Assembly (NCBI GenBank): GCA_018606805.1
Contig: JAGYWI010000011.1
Coordinates: 41,890 to 105,889 of the forward strand
DNA: 64,000 nucleotides
From: Candidatus Magnetomicrobium cryptolimnococcus
GTDB taxonomy: Bacteria; Nitrospirota; Thermodesulfovibrionia; Thermodesulfovibrionales; Magnetobacteriaceae
Direction: 5' to 3'
Shown piece after piece: positions 25,404-35,227 of this stretch; within the stretch, counting starts at the first letter, position 1; every line of letters starts with the position of its first letter. The translations under genes were made by a program, and so were the position numbers. Under the pieces are notes generated by a model. That model ran no database searches. It was given only the letters and a program-made list of their open reading frames with translations, and had not been told where the DNA came from.

Positions 25404-26165
25404 GTGACTAAAAGAGTATCAATTGGTTCATGGATCACGCTGGGACATTTTTCTATAGTTGAAATTATGGCTAGTGCCGGTTTTGACTGGCTTTGTATTG
25501 ATATGGAGCATACAGTTATAGACTATTTTGAGGCACAACAGCTAATTGCCACAATCCAATCAAAAGGCCTTATACCATATGTAAGGGTTGGAGAAAATAA
25601 CACGAGGATTATCAAACGTGTATTAGATGCTGGTGCCGAAGGTATTATTGTACCTTTTGTGAACTCCAGTAAAGATGCTGAAAAAGCCGTAGAATCAGCA
25701 AAATACCCTCCACAAGGAAAACGTGGAGTCAATAGCCTGTCTAGGGCTCAAGGCTATGGTTTTAATTTTGAGGAATATGCTCAAACCGTAAACATAAAGA
25801 CAAAGGTTATTGCGCAAATTGAGCATATTGATGCTATAAACAACCTAGAACAAATATTGACGGTTAAAGGTATAGACGGTACAATAGTTGGACCTTATGA
25901 CCTCTCAGGTTCTATGGGAAAGCCAGGTAGGTATAATGAACCTGACGTTATGGATGCTTTAAAACGTTATGAAGATATATCTGTACGGCTGAATAAACCA
26001 ATGGGGTTTCATGTTATAAAGCCAGATTACCAGCTGTTAATCGAAAAAATCGAACAAGGATACTCTTTCCTGGCTTTTAGTTGGGATACTTATTTTCTTG
26101 GTGTAAAATGCCGAGAAGAAATGCAAAAAATTAAAGATATTAAAAACTGCAAAGAATATGAATAA
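25404..26165 (+). CDS. HpcH/HpaI-family aldolase
   Basis: GSWITLGHFSIVEIMASAGF, WLCIDMEHT, YVRVGEN, GAEGIIVPFVNS and IVGPYDLSGSMG are the consecutive (beta/alpha)8 motifs of class II pyruvate aldolases (2-keto-3-deoxyglucarate type), including the metal-binding Glu/Asp. I chose GTG 25404, 8 bases behind GAGG; TTG 25398 is an alternative. The neighbouring KdsB-like gene overlaps it by 8 bases, so the aldolase probably makes a 3-deoxy-2-ulosonic acid from pyruvate and an aldehyde that is then CMP-activated (inference). Confidence 0.86.
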   Translation: MTKRVSIGSWITLGHFSIVEIMASAGFDWLCIDMEHTVIDYFEAQQLIATIQSKGLIPYVRVGENNTRIIKRVLDAGAEGIIVPFVNSSKDAEKAVESAKYPPQGKRGVNSLSRAQGYGFNFEEYAQTVNIKTKVIAQIEHIDAINNLEQILTVKGIDGTIVGPYDLSGSMGKPGRYNEPDVMDALKRYEDISVRLNKPMGFHVIKPDYQLLIEKIEQGYSFLAFSWDTYFLGVKCREEMQKIKDIKNCKEYE

Positions 26166-26940
26166 GCTTAAGACAATTGGAATCATTCCTGCTCGTATGT
26201 CAAGTACTCGCTTCTATGGAAAGCCTTTGGCGAAAATATTAGGAATGCCTATGATAGGACATGTGTATCACCGTAGTAAAATGACAGATATTCTTGATGA
26301 GGTCTATGTAGCTACCTGTGATGAAGTAATTAAAGATTATATAGAAACGATTGGGGGAAAAGCAATCATGACCGCTAACACCCACGAGCGGGCTTCAGAT
26401 CGATCAGCAGAGGCAATGCTAAAAATTGAAAAGCAAATGGGTATAGAAGTCGATATAGTAGTTATGCTGCAAGGAGACGAGCCAATGATTAACCCTGAGA
26501 TGATAAATGCAGCTGTTAGACCGTTTATTCGGAACTCGTCAACTAAGGTTGTAAACCTTATGTCTGAGATAGAATCGGAAGAGGAATGGAAAGACCCGAA
26601 TGAAGTAAAAGTTGTAGTAGATAATGATAACAACGCATTATATTTCTCTCGTGAACCCATTCCATCTAATAAAAAGTTTTCAGGTAAAATTATTGCTTAT
26701 AAGCAGGTTTGCATAATTCCGTTTACTCGTGAATTTTTGATTAAATATATTGAATTAAAGCCAACGTTGTTAGAAATTATAGAATCCGTGGATATGAATC
26801 GCTTACTTGAGCATGGTATAAAAGTAAAAATGGTCAAAACAGACTTTAAAACATTATCAGTAGATACACCGCAAGATTTACAAAAAGTAGAACAAAAAAT
26901 GAGTAACGATAAATTATTGGAGCAGTATTTAAAACAATAA
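26158..26940 (+). CDS. KdsB-like CMP-ulosonate cytidylyltransferase
   Basis: IIPARMSSTRFYGKPLAKI (residues 8-26) and VVMLQGDEPMINPEM (about 100) match 3-deoxy-manno-octulosonate cytidylyltransferase, with an SREPIPSN segment near 165 as in KdsB. Length of 260 is also right. No KdsA or KdsD gene is in the window, and the immediate partner is an HpcH aldolase, so this copy may serve a Kdo-like sugar rather than core lipid A synthesis. Confidence 0.84.
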   Translation: MNKLKTIGIIPARMSSTRFYGKPLAKILGMPMIGHVYHRSKMTDILDEVYVATCDEVIKDYIETIGGKAIMTANTHERASDRSAEAMLKIEKQMGIEVDIVVMLQGDEPMINPEMINAAVRPFIRNSSTKVVNLMSEIESEEEWKDPNEVKVVVDNDNNALYFSREPIPSNKKFSGKIIAYKQVCIIPFTREFLIKYIELKPTLLEIIESVDMNRLLEHGIKVKMVKTDFKTLSVDTPQDLQKVEQKMSNDKLLEQYLKQ

Positions 26941-27882
26941 ATGACTAAAAATAAAACCGAAAAAATGAATGGCAAAAAGGCTGTTGTCTTTGGAGGGTCA
27001 GGTTTTTTGGGCAGTCACGTGGCGGATGCTTTGACGGATTCAGGCTTTAGAGTTATTATTTTTGACTGCAAACAATCCAAATATTTACAGTCCGGTCAGG
27101 AAATGCATATTGGTAATATTTTAGATATGGAACAGGTTTCCTTTGCTGTAAAGGATGTAGATGTTGTTTATCATTTTGCAGGAATTGCAGATATCCATGA
27201 GGCTAATGAAAAACCGATGGATACTGTTATGTATAATATAGTTGGTACAACTACTATCTTAGAAGCTTGTGTTAAAGCTAATATTCCGCTTTTTGTATTT
27301 GCCAGCAGTGTTTATGTATACAGTGAACATGGTGGTTTTTACCGTTCATCCAAGCAGGCATGTGAACTACTCATAGAAAATTACAATAAACTCTATAACC
27401 TAACTTTCACAATACTTCGGTTTGGTTCTCTATATGGACGAAGGGCCAGCAAGTCTAATTTTATCTATAATATTATCCATCAGGCGCTTACAGAGGGAAG
27501 AATGGAGCGTAAAGGAGATGGTGAGGAGTTGCGTGCTTACATCCATATAAGCGATGCTGCCAGAGCCTGTGTGTCAATAATAAATGAAAAATTTAATAAC
27601 GAATATATTCTACTTACCGGCTCACAGACGATTAAAGTCAAAGATATGCTACATATGATAAATGAAATGCTCAGCAATGAAATAAAGATACATTTTCTTG
27701 ATGAACGTATTGAAGAACATTATGAAATCACCCCATACACTTTTCGTCCACGGTTGGCTCGTAACCTTTTTTTAGATACACAAATAGACCTTGGTCAGGG
27801 TATTTTGGATACAATTTATGATGTTTATAAAATACTAAAAAGGGGTAAAGAAAGCAAATTAGTTATATCTATCCCTGATTGA
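26941..27882 (+). CDS. NAD-dependent epimerase/dehydratase (extended SDR)
   Basis: VFGGSGFLGSHVADAL (residues 16-31) is the NAD loop, FASSVYVYS gives the catalytic serine strand and FYRSSKQACE holds the Tyr/Lys pair. At 313 residues it fits nucleotide-sugar epimerases. It starts directly after the KdsB-like stop; an internal ATG at 26965 is a possible alternative. It could supply an epimerised sugar donor. The reaction cannot be deduced. Confidence 0.85.
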   Translation: MTKNKTEKMNGKKAVVFGGSGFLGSHVADALTDSGFRVIIFDCKQSKYLQSGQEMHIGNILDMEQVSFAVKDVDVVYHFAGIADIHEANEKPMDTVMYNIVGTTTILEACVKANIPLFVFASSVYVYSEHGGFYRSSKQACELLIENYNKLYNLTFTILRFGSLYGRRASKSNFIYNIIHQALTEGRMERKGDGEELRAYIHISDAARACVSIINEKFNNEYILLTGSQTIKVKDMLHMINEMLSNEIKIHFLDERIEEHYEITPYTFRPRLARNLFLDTQIDLGQGILDTIYDVYKILKRGKESKLVISIPD

Positions 27883-27910
27883 TTGTTTTTTATAAAATAG
27901 ATTTGCTATT

Positions 27911-28549
27911 ATGATAAAAGTTATCATATTTGATTTTGATGGTGTAATAGTCGATTCAGTTAATGTAAAGACAGAAGCATTTGCTGAAATGTATAGTCCA
28001 TATGGAAAAAATGTGGTTCGGAAAGTAATCGAGCATCATTTGGCACATGGAGGAGTATCAAGATATGAAAAATTCAAAATATATCATAAGGATTTTTTAT
28101 GTGTTGAACTTACAGAGGCAGAGGTTCATAAAATGGCGAGAGAGTTTTCAGGACTGGTATTAAATAAGGTTATTGCTGCTCCATATGTTAAAGGTGCATA
28201 TGAATTTTTATCGGAAAATTACACAAATTATGATTTATACATTTCTTCTGGGACACCTGATGATGAGCTTGTAAGTATATTAAAGGCAAGAGGATTAATT
28301 AATTTTTTTATAGATGTCTTTGGTTCACCTGAAGATAAAGATAAACATGTGCAAAAAATAATAAATAGAAATAATTACAAAAAAAGTGATATTGTATTCA
28401 TCGGTGATGCAGCTGCTGACTTAGAAGCGGCAAAAAAAAATAGTATATCATTTATTGCTCGAATAGGAAATATTAACTCACAGCTTATAAATGAACAATA
28501 TAAAATCGAAGATTTATCAGATATTAAATTATTGATTAACTATATATAG
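27911..28549 (+). CDS. HAD-superfamily phosphatase
   Basis: VIIFDFDGVIVDSV (D8, D10), YISSGTP and VFIGDAAADLEAAKKN are HAD motifs I, II and III/IV. At 212 residues with an alpha cap after motif I it resembles phosphoglycolate/beta-phosphoglucomutase types. It probably dephosphorylates a sugar phosphate intermediate, for instance the ulosonate-8-phosphate analogue expected upstream of the KdsB-like step (inference). Confidence 0.85.
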   Translation: MIKVIIFDFDGVIVDSVNVKTEAFAEMYSPYGKNVVRKVIEHHLAHGGVSRYEKFKIYHKDFLCVELTEAEVHKMAREFSGLVLNKVIAAPYVKGAYEFLSENYTNYDLYISSGTPDDELVSILKARGLINFFIDVFGSPEDKDKHVQKIINRNNYKKSDIVFIGDAAADLEAAKKNSISFIARIGNINSQLINEQYKIEDLSDIKLLINYI

Positions 28550-28554
28550 GACAA

Positions 28555-29484
28555 ATGAATACTTATTTGGTTACAGGTGCTGCAGGATTTATTGGCGGCT
28601 CTATTGCAAAAAGGCTTATAAATGAAGGAAATAGTGTTGTTACTATTGATAACCTTAAGACTGGTTTCAAAGAAAACATTCCTGATGGGGTTACGTTTTT
28701 AGAAGGGGATTGTGCAGATCAAGGATTGATTGACCAATTAAATGATTATAGTTTTGATGTTATTTTTCATATTGCTGGTCAAAGCTCAGGAGAGATTTCC
28801 TTTGACAACCCTGGCTATGATTTAAATGCAAATACCTTATCTACATTACTCCTTTTGCGATATGCTGTAAAACATGGTTGTAGAAAATTTATATATGCAA
28901 GTACTATGTCTGTCTATGGTGAACAACCGGATGCCCCTGTTAGTGAAGATGTAAATACTCTTCCTAAATCTTTTTATGCGGTTGGGAAAATTGCCAGTGA
29001 ACATTATTTACGTATATATAGTGACTTTGGTATGGCAAATACAGCCTTAAGACTTTTCAATGTCTATGGTCCTGGACAGAACATGCAAAACATGAAGCAA
29101 GGCATGGTAAGCATATACCTTGCGCAAGCAATCAAACACAGAAAAATAATCGTTAAGGGCAGTCCAAACCGTTACCGTGATTTTATTTATATTGATGATG
29201 TTGTGAGCGCATTTATTTCTGCAGGCAATATTAATGACCATGGATATAGGTATTATAATGTTGGAACGGGTATACGGACTACCATTGCAGAACTCCTTAC
29301 GATTATTAGAACCAATCTTCCTTGTGATATAGAAATTGAGTTCAGTGGTTTCACCCCTGGAGATCAATTCGGCATTTATGCTGATATTGCAAAGATACAA
29401 CAAGAGATTAGATGGATACCGACAATAAATTTAAATACTGGTTTGCCAAAAATGATTAAATGGGCATTGGAAGATGCAAGATAA
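28555..29484 (+). CDS. NAD-dependent nucleotide-sugar epimerase/dehydratase
   Basis: LVTGAAGFIGGSIAKRL (residues 4-20), IFHIAGQSS, YASTMSVYGE and FYAVGKIASEHYL show an extended SDR of the GalE/RmlB group with the catalytic Tyr/Lys. FNVYGPGQNM and the RYRDFIYIDD segment match UDP-hexose 4-epimerases. It follows the HAD gene after 5 bases and overlaps the methyltransferase by 11 bases. Confidence 0.88.
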   Translation: MNTYLVTGAAGFIGGSIAKRLINEGNSVVTIDNLKTGFKENIPDGVTFLEGDCADQGLIDQLNDYSFDVIFHIAGQSSGEISFDNPGYDLNANTLSTLLLLRYAVKHGCRKFIYASTMSVYGEQPDAPVSEDVNTLPKSFYAVGKIASEHYLRIYSDFGMANTALRLFNVYGPGQNMQNMKQGMVSIYLAQAIKHRKIIVKGSPNRYRDFIYIDDVVSAFISAGNINDHGYRYYNVGTGIRTTIAELLTIIRTNLPCDIEIEFSGFTPGDQFGIYADIAKIQQEIRWIPTINLNTGLPKMIKWALEDAR

Positions 29485-30394
29485 TATCTTTCCAAAATGT
29501 AGATTTTGCAATGCCTCACCAGATTATCAATCATTACGTGTAGAAAAAGTTTATGGGGGAGACAAAAATTACAAATTCTACCATTGTCAACGATGTGATT
29601 TAGTCTATCTCTGGCCATTACCATCTAAACAAAAGGAAGATGAATTTTATGCCAATGAATTTGAAAAATTTATGGGAAAGCGTTCTAACCAGTATTGTAA
29701 CAAAACTGGACAGTATGCGCATATTAGTGCCAACCAAGATAATGTAAAGAGGCGATTGAAATTTCTTGAAAGATATTTATCTCCGGGAAAAAGCATACTT
29801 GAAATTGGATGTTCTTCAGGTTTCATGATGGATGTATTCAAAGATACTGGGTTAAACACTGTAGGTATTGAGCCATCAAGACTATTTTCTGATTTTTTAA
29901 GGGAAAAAGGATATGAAATTTATTATAGTTTAGATGAGCTTAAAACCAAAAAGTCAGATCAAAAATTTGATTTGATAGTACACTTCTTTGTTCTTGAACA
30001 TATTAGAGATACAGTATCATTTATTAAAGAACAATTGAGTCTATTAAAATCTGATGGACTCATAATCGCAGAGGTTCCATGTGTAAATGAGCCGTTAGTC
30101 TCTATTTATAATATTCCTGCATTTGAAGAATTTTATTGGTCAATAGCACATCACTACTATTTTTCTAAAAAAGCAATATCAAATATTCTTGATACTATTG
30201 AATGCAAATATGAGCTGTTGCCTGAGCAACGTTATGACCTTTCTAATCATCTAATATGGATGCAAAAAGGAAGGCCAGGCGGACAGGGTTATTACAATAA
30301 CATCTTTTCTGAAGAAACTATTAACAGCTATAAAAAAGACCTTATAAGTAATTGGATTTGTGACACATTTTTCCTTTTTATCAGTAAATCATGA
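29474..30394 (+). CDS. SAM-dependent methyltransferase with N-terminal zinc-type cysteines
   Basis: The N-terminus carries CRFCNA and, about 25 residues on, HCQRCDLVY, a four-cysteine zinc-binding arrangement found in sugar C-/O-methyltransferases. ILEIGCSSGFMMDVF is the SAM loop and FFVLEHIRDTVSF the motif after it. At 306 residues it resembles the nucleotide-sugar methyltransferase group (methyltransf_13 type). It probably methylates a keto-sugar or hydroxyl on the glycan. Confidence 0.83.
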   Translation: MQDNIFPKCRFCNASPDYQSLRVEKVYGGDKNYKFYHCQRCDLVYLWPLPSKQKEDEFYANEFEKFMGKRSNQYCNKTGQYAHISANQDNVKRRLKFLERYLSPGKSILEIGCSSGFMMDVFKDTGLNTVGIEPSRLFSDFLREKGYEIYYSLDELKTKKSDQKFDLIVHFFVLEHIRDTVSFIKEQLSLLKSDGLIIAEVPCVNEPLVSIYNIPAFEEFYWSIAHHYYFSKKAISNILDTIECKYELLPEQRYDLSNHLIWMQKGRPGGQGYYNNIFSEETINSYKKDLISNWICDTFFLFISKS

Positions 30395-32133
30395 TTCAAA
30401 AAGTTCTTGACTTAAATAATCTCTCCATTGATAACGTTAAACTATTTAACTCTATCAATGAGGAAATTAAATATGATTACCATAAGCTTATTGAACAAAT
30501 ATATAATCAAGCTGACAACAGCATAGATTGGCTACTTAACAGCCTTTTAAGTAGAAATAATTATTTAAGCAGTGTTTTTATCAATTTGTGCTATCTTGAG
30601 TTATTAAAGAGAATTGTTGTTAAAGAAGATATTAGCATAGTTATCGTTAAGACTCCTGCCTTAAAAAAGGTTATAGTTAGATATTTTAAGGATATTAATA
30701 AATCTATTTTAGTAAAACATTCAGAGTCAATTTGGGTAAGTACTAAAAAGAGATTTTCACCATATTACCATTTTGTTCTCAATTTATTCTCATCTCTTCA
30801 AATGTACTTGTCTTGCAATAGAAAAAGAAGAGTAAAAACATGTGAAAAAGAAATAATCCTAATCGATATATTTATAACAAAAAACACTATTATCGATGGC
30901 AGATACACAGAGCGATACTATAATGGATTATTGGACGAATTAGATGATGAAATAAAATCAATTATTTTTTTTGTGCCAACAATACTACTAACAAAAAGTA
31001 TTCGTAAATTTGTTTTAATGACTAAAAACTTACAGCAAAATTTTTTGTTTAAGTTTGATTATTTGAGATTTGCAGACTATTGGTTTGCTCTTACAAGTCC
31101 ATATCGTATTAAAAAAATAGATTTAAAACAATTTGAATTTAGGGATTGTAAGATTGGACATATTCTTGAGGCAGATTTTTGTTTAAATATTGCTAATCCA
31201 AGCTCAGTATTTATTGGTTTGTTAGATTACCTTTTTTTTAAGCGATTAAAAGCGTCGGGGCTGAAACTTAAATTAGTTGTAGATTGGTTTGAAAATCAGG
31301 TTCTTGATAGGGGTTTTAATAAAGGTAAAAATGAATTCTATCCTGATGTTAAAAGTATTGGTTATGAAGGGTTTGTTGTTTCTTATGATTATAACTTTTA
31401 TCTTCAACCATCTTTAGCTGAGTGTAATGCAGGGACACTTCCAAATATTATAGCTGTACATGGGATAGGTCTTGTTGATGAAATCAAGCGGTATCATCCT
31501 AATATACCGGTTATAACTGCACCTGCTTTTCGCTTTAAGGAAATGTATGAACATGATTTGAATTACAAAATTGTTCAAAACGATGTTTTAACGATCCTTG
31601 CTGCACTGCCAATTTCACCTGAACAGAGTAAAGATATATTGTTGCTTTTAAATGAATTTATTAAAGTGGGAAAAAATCTATCCTTTCGTATTCTCATTAA
31701 ACCCCATCCAGAATTAAATATGAATAAACTTTATTCCTCATTCTTTTTGTGGCCTCCTGAGTTTAATCAAATTGAAGGTAGTTTCAATAATATACTTTCA
31801 GAAGCAGATATTGTGGTTAGCAACACATCCAGTACATGCTTAGAAGCTTTAGCATATGGCATACCGGTAATTATTATTGGTAGTAGGTGTGGTCTTACTC
31901 AAAATCCTATTCCAAAATCAATACCCAAAACCATTTGGGATATATGTTATGAAGTTGATGAATTCAGTACTGCTATAAAAAGATTATGCATTGATGGTTT
32001 TGAGAAAAAGGGAAAAGAATACATGGAAATTGCGAAGAATATAAGAAAAGAGTATTTTGAACCCGTAACAATGAAAGGGGTAATGGATTTCCTTGGATTA
32101 AATGATTACAAAGAGGGCGGGAACCATGCCTAA
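30391..32133 (+). CDS. Large GT-B-like surface carbohydrate protein (function unassigned), copy 2
   Basis: The 580-residue protein has no signal peptide. Its C-terminal domain includes RILIKPHPELNMN, EADIVVSNTSSTCLEALAYG and IPVIIIG, a GT-B/CDP-glycerol-transferase-like donor site. The first 250 residues are not recognised. It parallels the unassigned protein at 15836 in layout rather than in close sequence. It overlaps the methyltransferase by 4 bases. A glycosyl- or phosphosugar transferase is likely. Confidence 0.6.
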   Translation: MIQKVLDLNNLSIDNVKLFNSINEEIKYDYHKLIEQIYNQADNSIDWLLNSLLSRNNYLSSVFINLCYLELLKRIVVKEDISIVIVKTPALKKVIVRYFKDINKSILVKHSESIWVSTKKRFSPYYHFVLNLFSSLQMYLSCNRKRRVKTCEKEIILIDIFITKNTIIDGRYTERYYNGLLDELDDEIKSIIFFVPTILLTKSIRKFVLMTKNLQQNFLFKFDYLRFADYWFALTSPYRIKKIDLKQFEFRDCKIGHILEADFCLNIANPSSVFIGLLDYLFFKRLKASGLKLKLVVDWFENQVLDRGFNKGKNEFYPDVKSIGYEGFVVSYDYNFYLQPSLAECNAGTLPNIIAVHGIGLVDEIKRYHPNIPVITAPAFRFKEMYEHDLNYKIVQNDVLTILAALPISPEQSKDILLLLNEFIKVGKNLSFRILIKPHPELNMNKLYSSFFLWPPEFNQIEGSFNNILSEADIVVSNTSSTCLEALAYGIPVIIIGSRCGLTQNPIPKSIPKTIWDICYEVDEFSTAIKRLCIDGFEKKGKEYMEIAKNIRKEYFEPVTMKGVMDFLGLNDYKEGGNHA

Positions 32134-33052
32134 GATTTACATAGCCGGCTGCGGTGGTATGCTTGGTGAGGCCTTTTACCTTCAATTTAGAGATGATTAT
32201 GAGCTAAAGTGTTCTGATATAAATGTAAACGACAGTTGGCTGTCATATATGGATTTTCGTAATTATAAAGCCTATAAAGATGATACAGCTAAATTTCAGC
32301 CCAAATGGTTATTTCATTTAGGGGCACATACCGACTTGGAATATTGTGAGCTCCACCCTGATGATGCTTATGAAACAAATACAAAATCAGTTGAATATGC
32401 AGTAACAATTGCTAACGATCTGGGTATACCAATTCTATACATCAGTACGGCTGGTATATTCAATGGTAAAAAGACAGTTTATGATGAAAGCGATGAGCCT
32501 GACCCAATTGGGCACTATGCAAAGTCTAAATATCTTGGGGAAAAGTATGTGCAGGGATATGCCAATAACTACCTTATCTGCCGTGCCGGGTGGATGATGG
32601 GTGGAGGACCAAGAAAGGACAAAAAATTTATCCAAAAATTAATGAAACAAATCAAAAATGGCGCCAGAGAGCTTTTCATCGTTAATGATAAGCTTGGAAC
32701 GCCAACCTATACTCATAGTTTTGCTGCAAATACTAAACTCCTTATAGAAAAACAGATGCGTGGTTTATTTAATATGGTTTGCGATGGCTTTACAAGCCGT
32801 ATGGAGGTTGCCAGTGAGTTAATATCATTAATAGGTCTAAAAGGTAAAATCAAAACAAATCCAGTTTCTTCTGAGTATTTTGCAAATGACTATTTTGTCA
32901 GACGTCCAGAAAGCGAACAGTTAATCAACAAGAGGCTAAATGAGCATGGCATTAATATTATGCGGGACTGGAGAGCTTCGCTTAGGGATTACCTGCGGGA
33001 TTATTATAATGGATATTTAATAGATAGTTTAAATGAGACCGACCTCCAATAA
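32126..33052 (+). CDS. RmlD-like NADPH-dependent nucleotide-sugar reductase
   Basis: IYIAGCGGMLGEAFYLQF at the N-terminus, FHLGAHTDLEYCELHP, YISTAGIFNG and HYAKSKYLGEKYV (Tyr/Lys pair) match dTDP-4-dehydrorhamnose reductase relatives. I chose ATG 32126 because GAGGGCGGG lies just upstream; it overlaps the previous gene by 8 bases. At 308 residues it is family length. dTDP-rhamnose genes RmlA, RmlB and RmlC are absent here, so another 4-keto sugar may be its substrate. Confidence 0.84.
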   Translation: MPKIYIAGCGGMLGEAFYLQFRDDYELKCSDINVNDSWLSYMDFRNYKAYKDDTAKFQPKWLFHLGAHTDLEYCELHPDDAYETNTKSVEYAVTIANDLGIPILYISTAGIFNGKKTVYDESDEPDPIGHYAKSKYLGEKYVQGYANNYLICRAGWMMGGGPRKDKKFIQKLMKQIKNGARELFIVNDKLGTPTYTHSFAANTKLLIEKQMRGLFNMVCDGFTSRMEVASELISLIGLKGKIKTNPVSSEYFANDYFVRRPESEQLINKRLNEHGINIMRDWRASLRDYLRDYYNGYLIDSLNETDLQ

Positions 33053-34862
33053 AACCTTATCTTCAATTATATCTTCCCAGCCAATCAGAGGGATTTCTGA
33101 CTATTTTTCTATAAACAGAAAGATTGAAAGAGCAATAATAAATAATGAGATTCTGTACGATAAAAGCATAAACATAGCAATCCTGTCTAGCTTTACCATA
33201 AATGGAATAAAAGAGACCCTTCGTGTCCAATGTGGTGAGTTTGGAGTGTTAACAAATTTTTATGTTGGCGGATATAACCAATATGCTCAAGAGATATTAG
33301 AGCCTCAAAGTGGTCTGTACAAATTTAACCCTGTCCTTGTGATTATTTTTATAGATACAAGGGCTATTACAGGAGATAGCTTCTTTTTGCCATACGAGTT
33401 ATCCAATGATGAAAGACAAGATTGGATAGAAGACAAGGTTAATGAAATTGTCTCTTTAGCAAAAGTTGTTTCTGAACGGTCTTTAGCAAAGGTAATTCTT
33501 CATAATTTTGAAGTGCCTGCATACTCACCTTTGGGGCTTATAGAAAGTAAACAAGAGATTGGATTTATTGAATCTATAGAGATAATAAACCAAAATATAA
33601 GGGAGCAATTCAAGAGAAACAATCAGGTTTTCATATTTGATTATAACGCATTTTGCTCCTATGTGGGAAAACAAAACGTTATTGATTATAAGATGTATTA
33701 TCTTGCGGATGTAAGGGTAAATCCACAGTACATTCCTCATCTCTGTAAGGCATATACGGGGTATATAAGAGCCATTGCTTCACTTACAAAAAAATGTATA
33801 GTTCTTGATCTCGACAATATACTATGGGGTGGTGTCGTTGGAGAGGATGGTATAGAGGGAATTGCTCTGGGTCCAACACCTGATGGGCGACCATTCCTTG
33901 AATTTCAGAAATACCTCCTGTCTTTTTTTTATAGAGGGGTTATTTTAGCTATTAATAGTAAAAATAATCCTGCCGATGTTATAGAAGTACTAAGGGAGCA
34001 TCCGTATATGCTTCTTAGGGAAAGGCATTTTGCTGCAATGAGAATAAATTGGGATGACAAAGTGGCTAATATGAAGTCTCTTGCTAAAGAAATCAATATT
34101 GGACTTGACAGTTTAGTATTTATAGATGACGAACAAGTAAATAGAGAAATTATGAGAGAGTTTTTACCTGAAGTGACTGTTGTAGATATGCCCAAGGACC
34201 CAGCTCTTTACGCTAGAACACTAATGGAACTTGACATTTTTCACAGCATTAACATAACAGAGGAAGACAAACACAAAGGCAGTATGTATGAGGATGATAA
34301 GAAACGACGAGATTTATTGCAAAGTACAAATGATTTAACAGAGTATTTGCGGCAGCTGGATATTACTGTACTTATTGAAGAGGCAAACACACGTACTATA
34401 CCACGTATATCACAACTGACACAGAAGACAAATCAGTTTAATATGACTACAAGGCGGTATACAGAACAAGAGATTACTCAATTTGTAAATAGCAATAATT
34501 GTCGTGTTGTATCGGTACAGGTATCAGATAAGTTTGGAAACAATGGGTTAACAGGACTTGCTATTATAGAAAAAATGGATAAAAGAATATGGCGCATTGA
34601 CACTTTTCTTTTAAGTTGCAGAATTATTGGTAGAAAAGTGGAGGATACCCTTCTTGCTTATATTGTAGATGAGGCAAAAAAAGAAGGTGCCGAATTGCTT
34701 CATGGAGAGTTTATTATTTCAAAGAAAAACAAGCCAGCAGATGATTTCTATAGTAAGAGTGGTTTTACAAAAATTCACCATTGTGGTGAATTAGAAGTCT
34801 GGGAGTATGATTTGATGAATAACTATCCGTTTCCTGATTTCATTGAAGTTATAATCAAATAG
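33033..34862 (+). CDS. FkbH-like HAD protein with C-terminal GNAT domain
   Basis: Residues 1-245 have the SGNH-like FkbH N-terminus (ISDYFSINRK; IAILSSFTING). CIVLDLDNILWGGVVGEDG places D259 and D261 in the HAD loop, with isoleucine at 263 where FkbH has threonine. Further HAD elements are AINSKNN and LVFIDDEQVNREIM. Residues about 470-609 read as a GNAT acyltransferase domain. FkbH proteins load glyceryl units from 1,3-bisphosphoglycerate onto ACP; here ACP and MaoC genes follow. It overlaps the RmlD-like gene by 20 bases. Confidence 0.86.
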   Translation: MRPTSNKTLSSIISSQPIRGISDYFSINRKIERAIINNEILYDKSINIAILSSFTINGIKETLRVQCGEFGVLTNFYVGGYNQYAQEILEPQSGLYKFNPVLVIIFIDTRAITGDSFFLPYELSNDERQDWIEDKVNEIVSLAKVVSERSLAKVILHNFEVPAYSPLGLIESKQEIGFIESIEIINQNIREQFKRNNQVFIFDYNAFCSYVGKQNVIDYKMYYLADVRVNPQYIPHLCKAYTGYIRAIASLTKKCIVLDLDNILWGGVVGEDGIEGIALGPTPDGRPFLEFQKYLLSFFYRGVILAINSKNNPADVIEVLREHPYMLLRERHFAAMRINWDDKVANMKSLAKEINIGLDSLVFIDDEQVNREIMREFLPEVTVVDMPKDPALYARTLMELDIFHSINITEEDKHKGSMYEDDKKRRDLLQSTNDLTEYLRQLDITVLIEEANTRTIPRISQLTQKTNQFNMTTRRYTEQEITQFVNSNNCRVVSVQVSDKFGNNGLTGLAIIEKMDKRIWRIDTFLLSCRIIGRKVEDTLLAYIVDEAKKEGAELLHGEFIISKKNKPADDFYSKSGFTKIHHCGELEVWEYDLMNNYPFPDFIEVIIK

Positions 34863-34943
34863 ATGTGATATGATAAAAAACTTGGACAATGAAAATAAAA
34901 ATTACTCTTCTTTTTGTATAGAAAAAAAGGAAATGTCTAAAGG

Positions 34944-35213
34944 ATGATTAAACAGTATAATGAAAACATAAAAAAATTATTAGCAATTCTGTCTAAGATA
35001 TTGGATATCGATGAGAATATTATTACTGATGAAACCTCGCCGCGCAACACTGAGACGTGGGACTCTTTTAATGCCCTTATGATAGTTTCAGAGCTTGAAA
35101 ATACATTTAATATTCATTTCACCATGGACGAGGTAACTGCCGTAACGTGTGTAGGTGATATTAAAGAGGCATTAAAGAGACATGGTATAGATATGGATAG
35201 TAATAAGGAATAG
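34944..35213 (+). CDS. Acyl carrier protein
   Basis: The 89-residue acidic protein contains TWDSFNALMIVSELENTF, where S41 after D40 is the phosphopantetheine attachment serine, and a helix-3 segment IHFTMDEVTAV typical of carrier proteins. It is too divergent to be housekeeping AcpP and probably belongs to the FkbH-type acyl module. An 81-base gap separates it from fkbH; a short out-of-frame ATG at 34933 is not used. Confidence 0.88.
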   Translation: MIKQYNENIKKLLAILSKILDIDENIITDETSPRNTETWDSFNALMIVSELENTFNIHFTMDEVTAVTCVGDIKEALKRHGIDMDSNKE

Positions 35214-35227
35214 CTTGGAATATATAT

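Noticed and set aside
32409..32597. Short + strand frame inside the RmlD-like gene
   Set aside because: Frame-shifted shadow of a clear SDR gene, no ribosome site.
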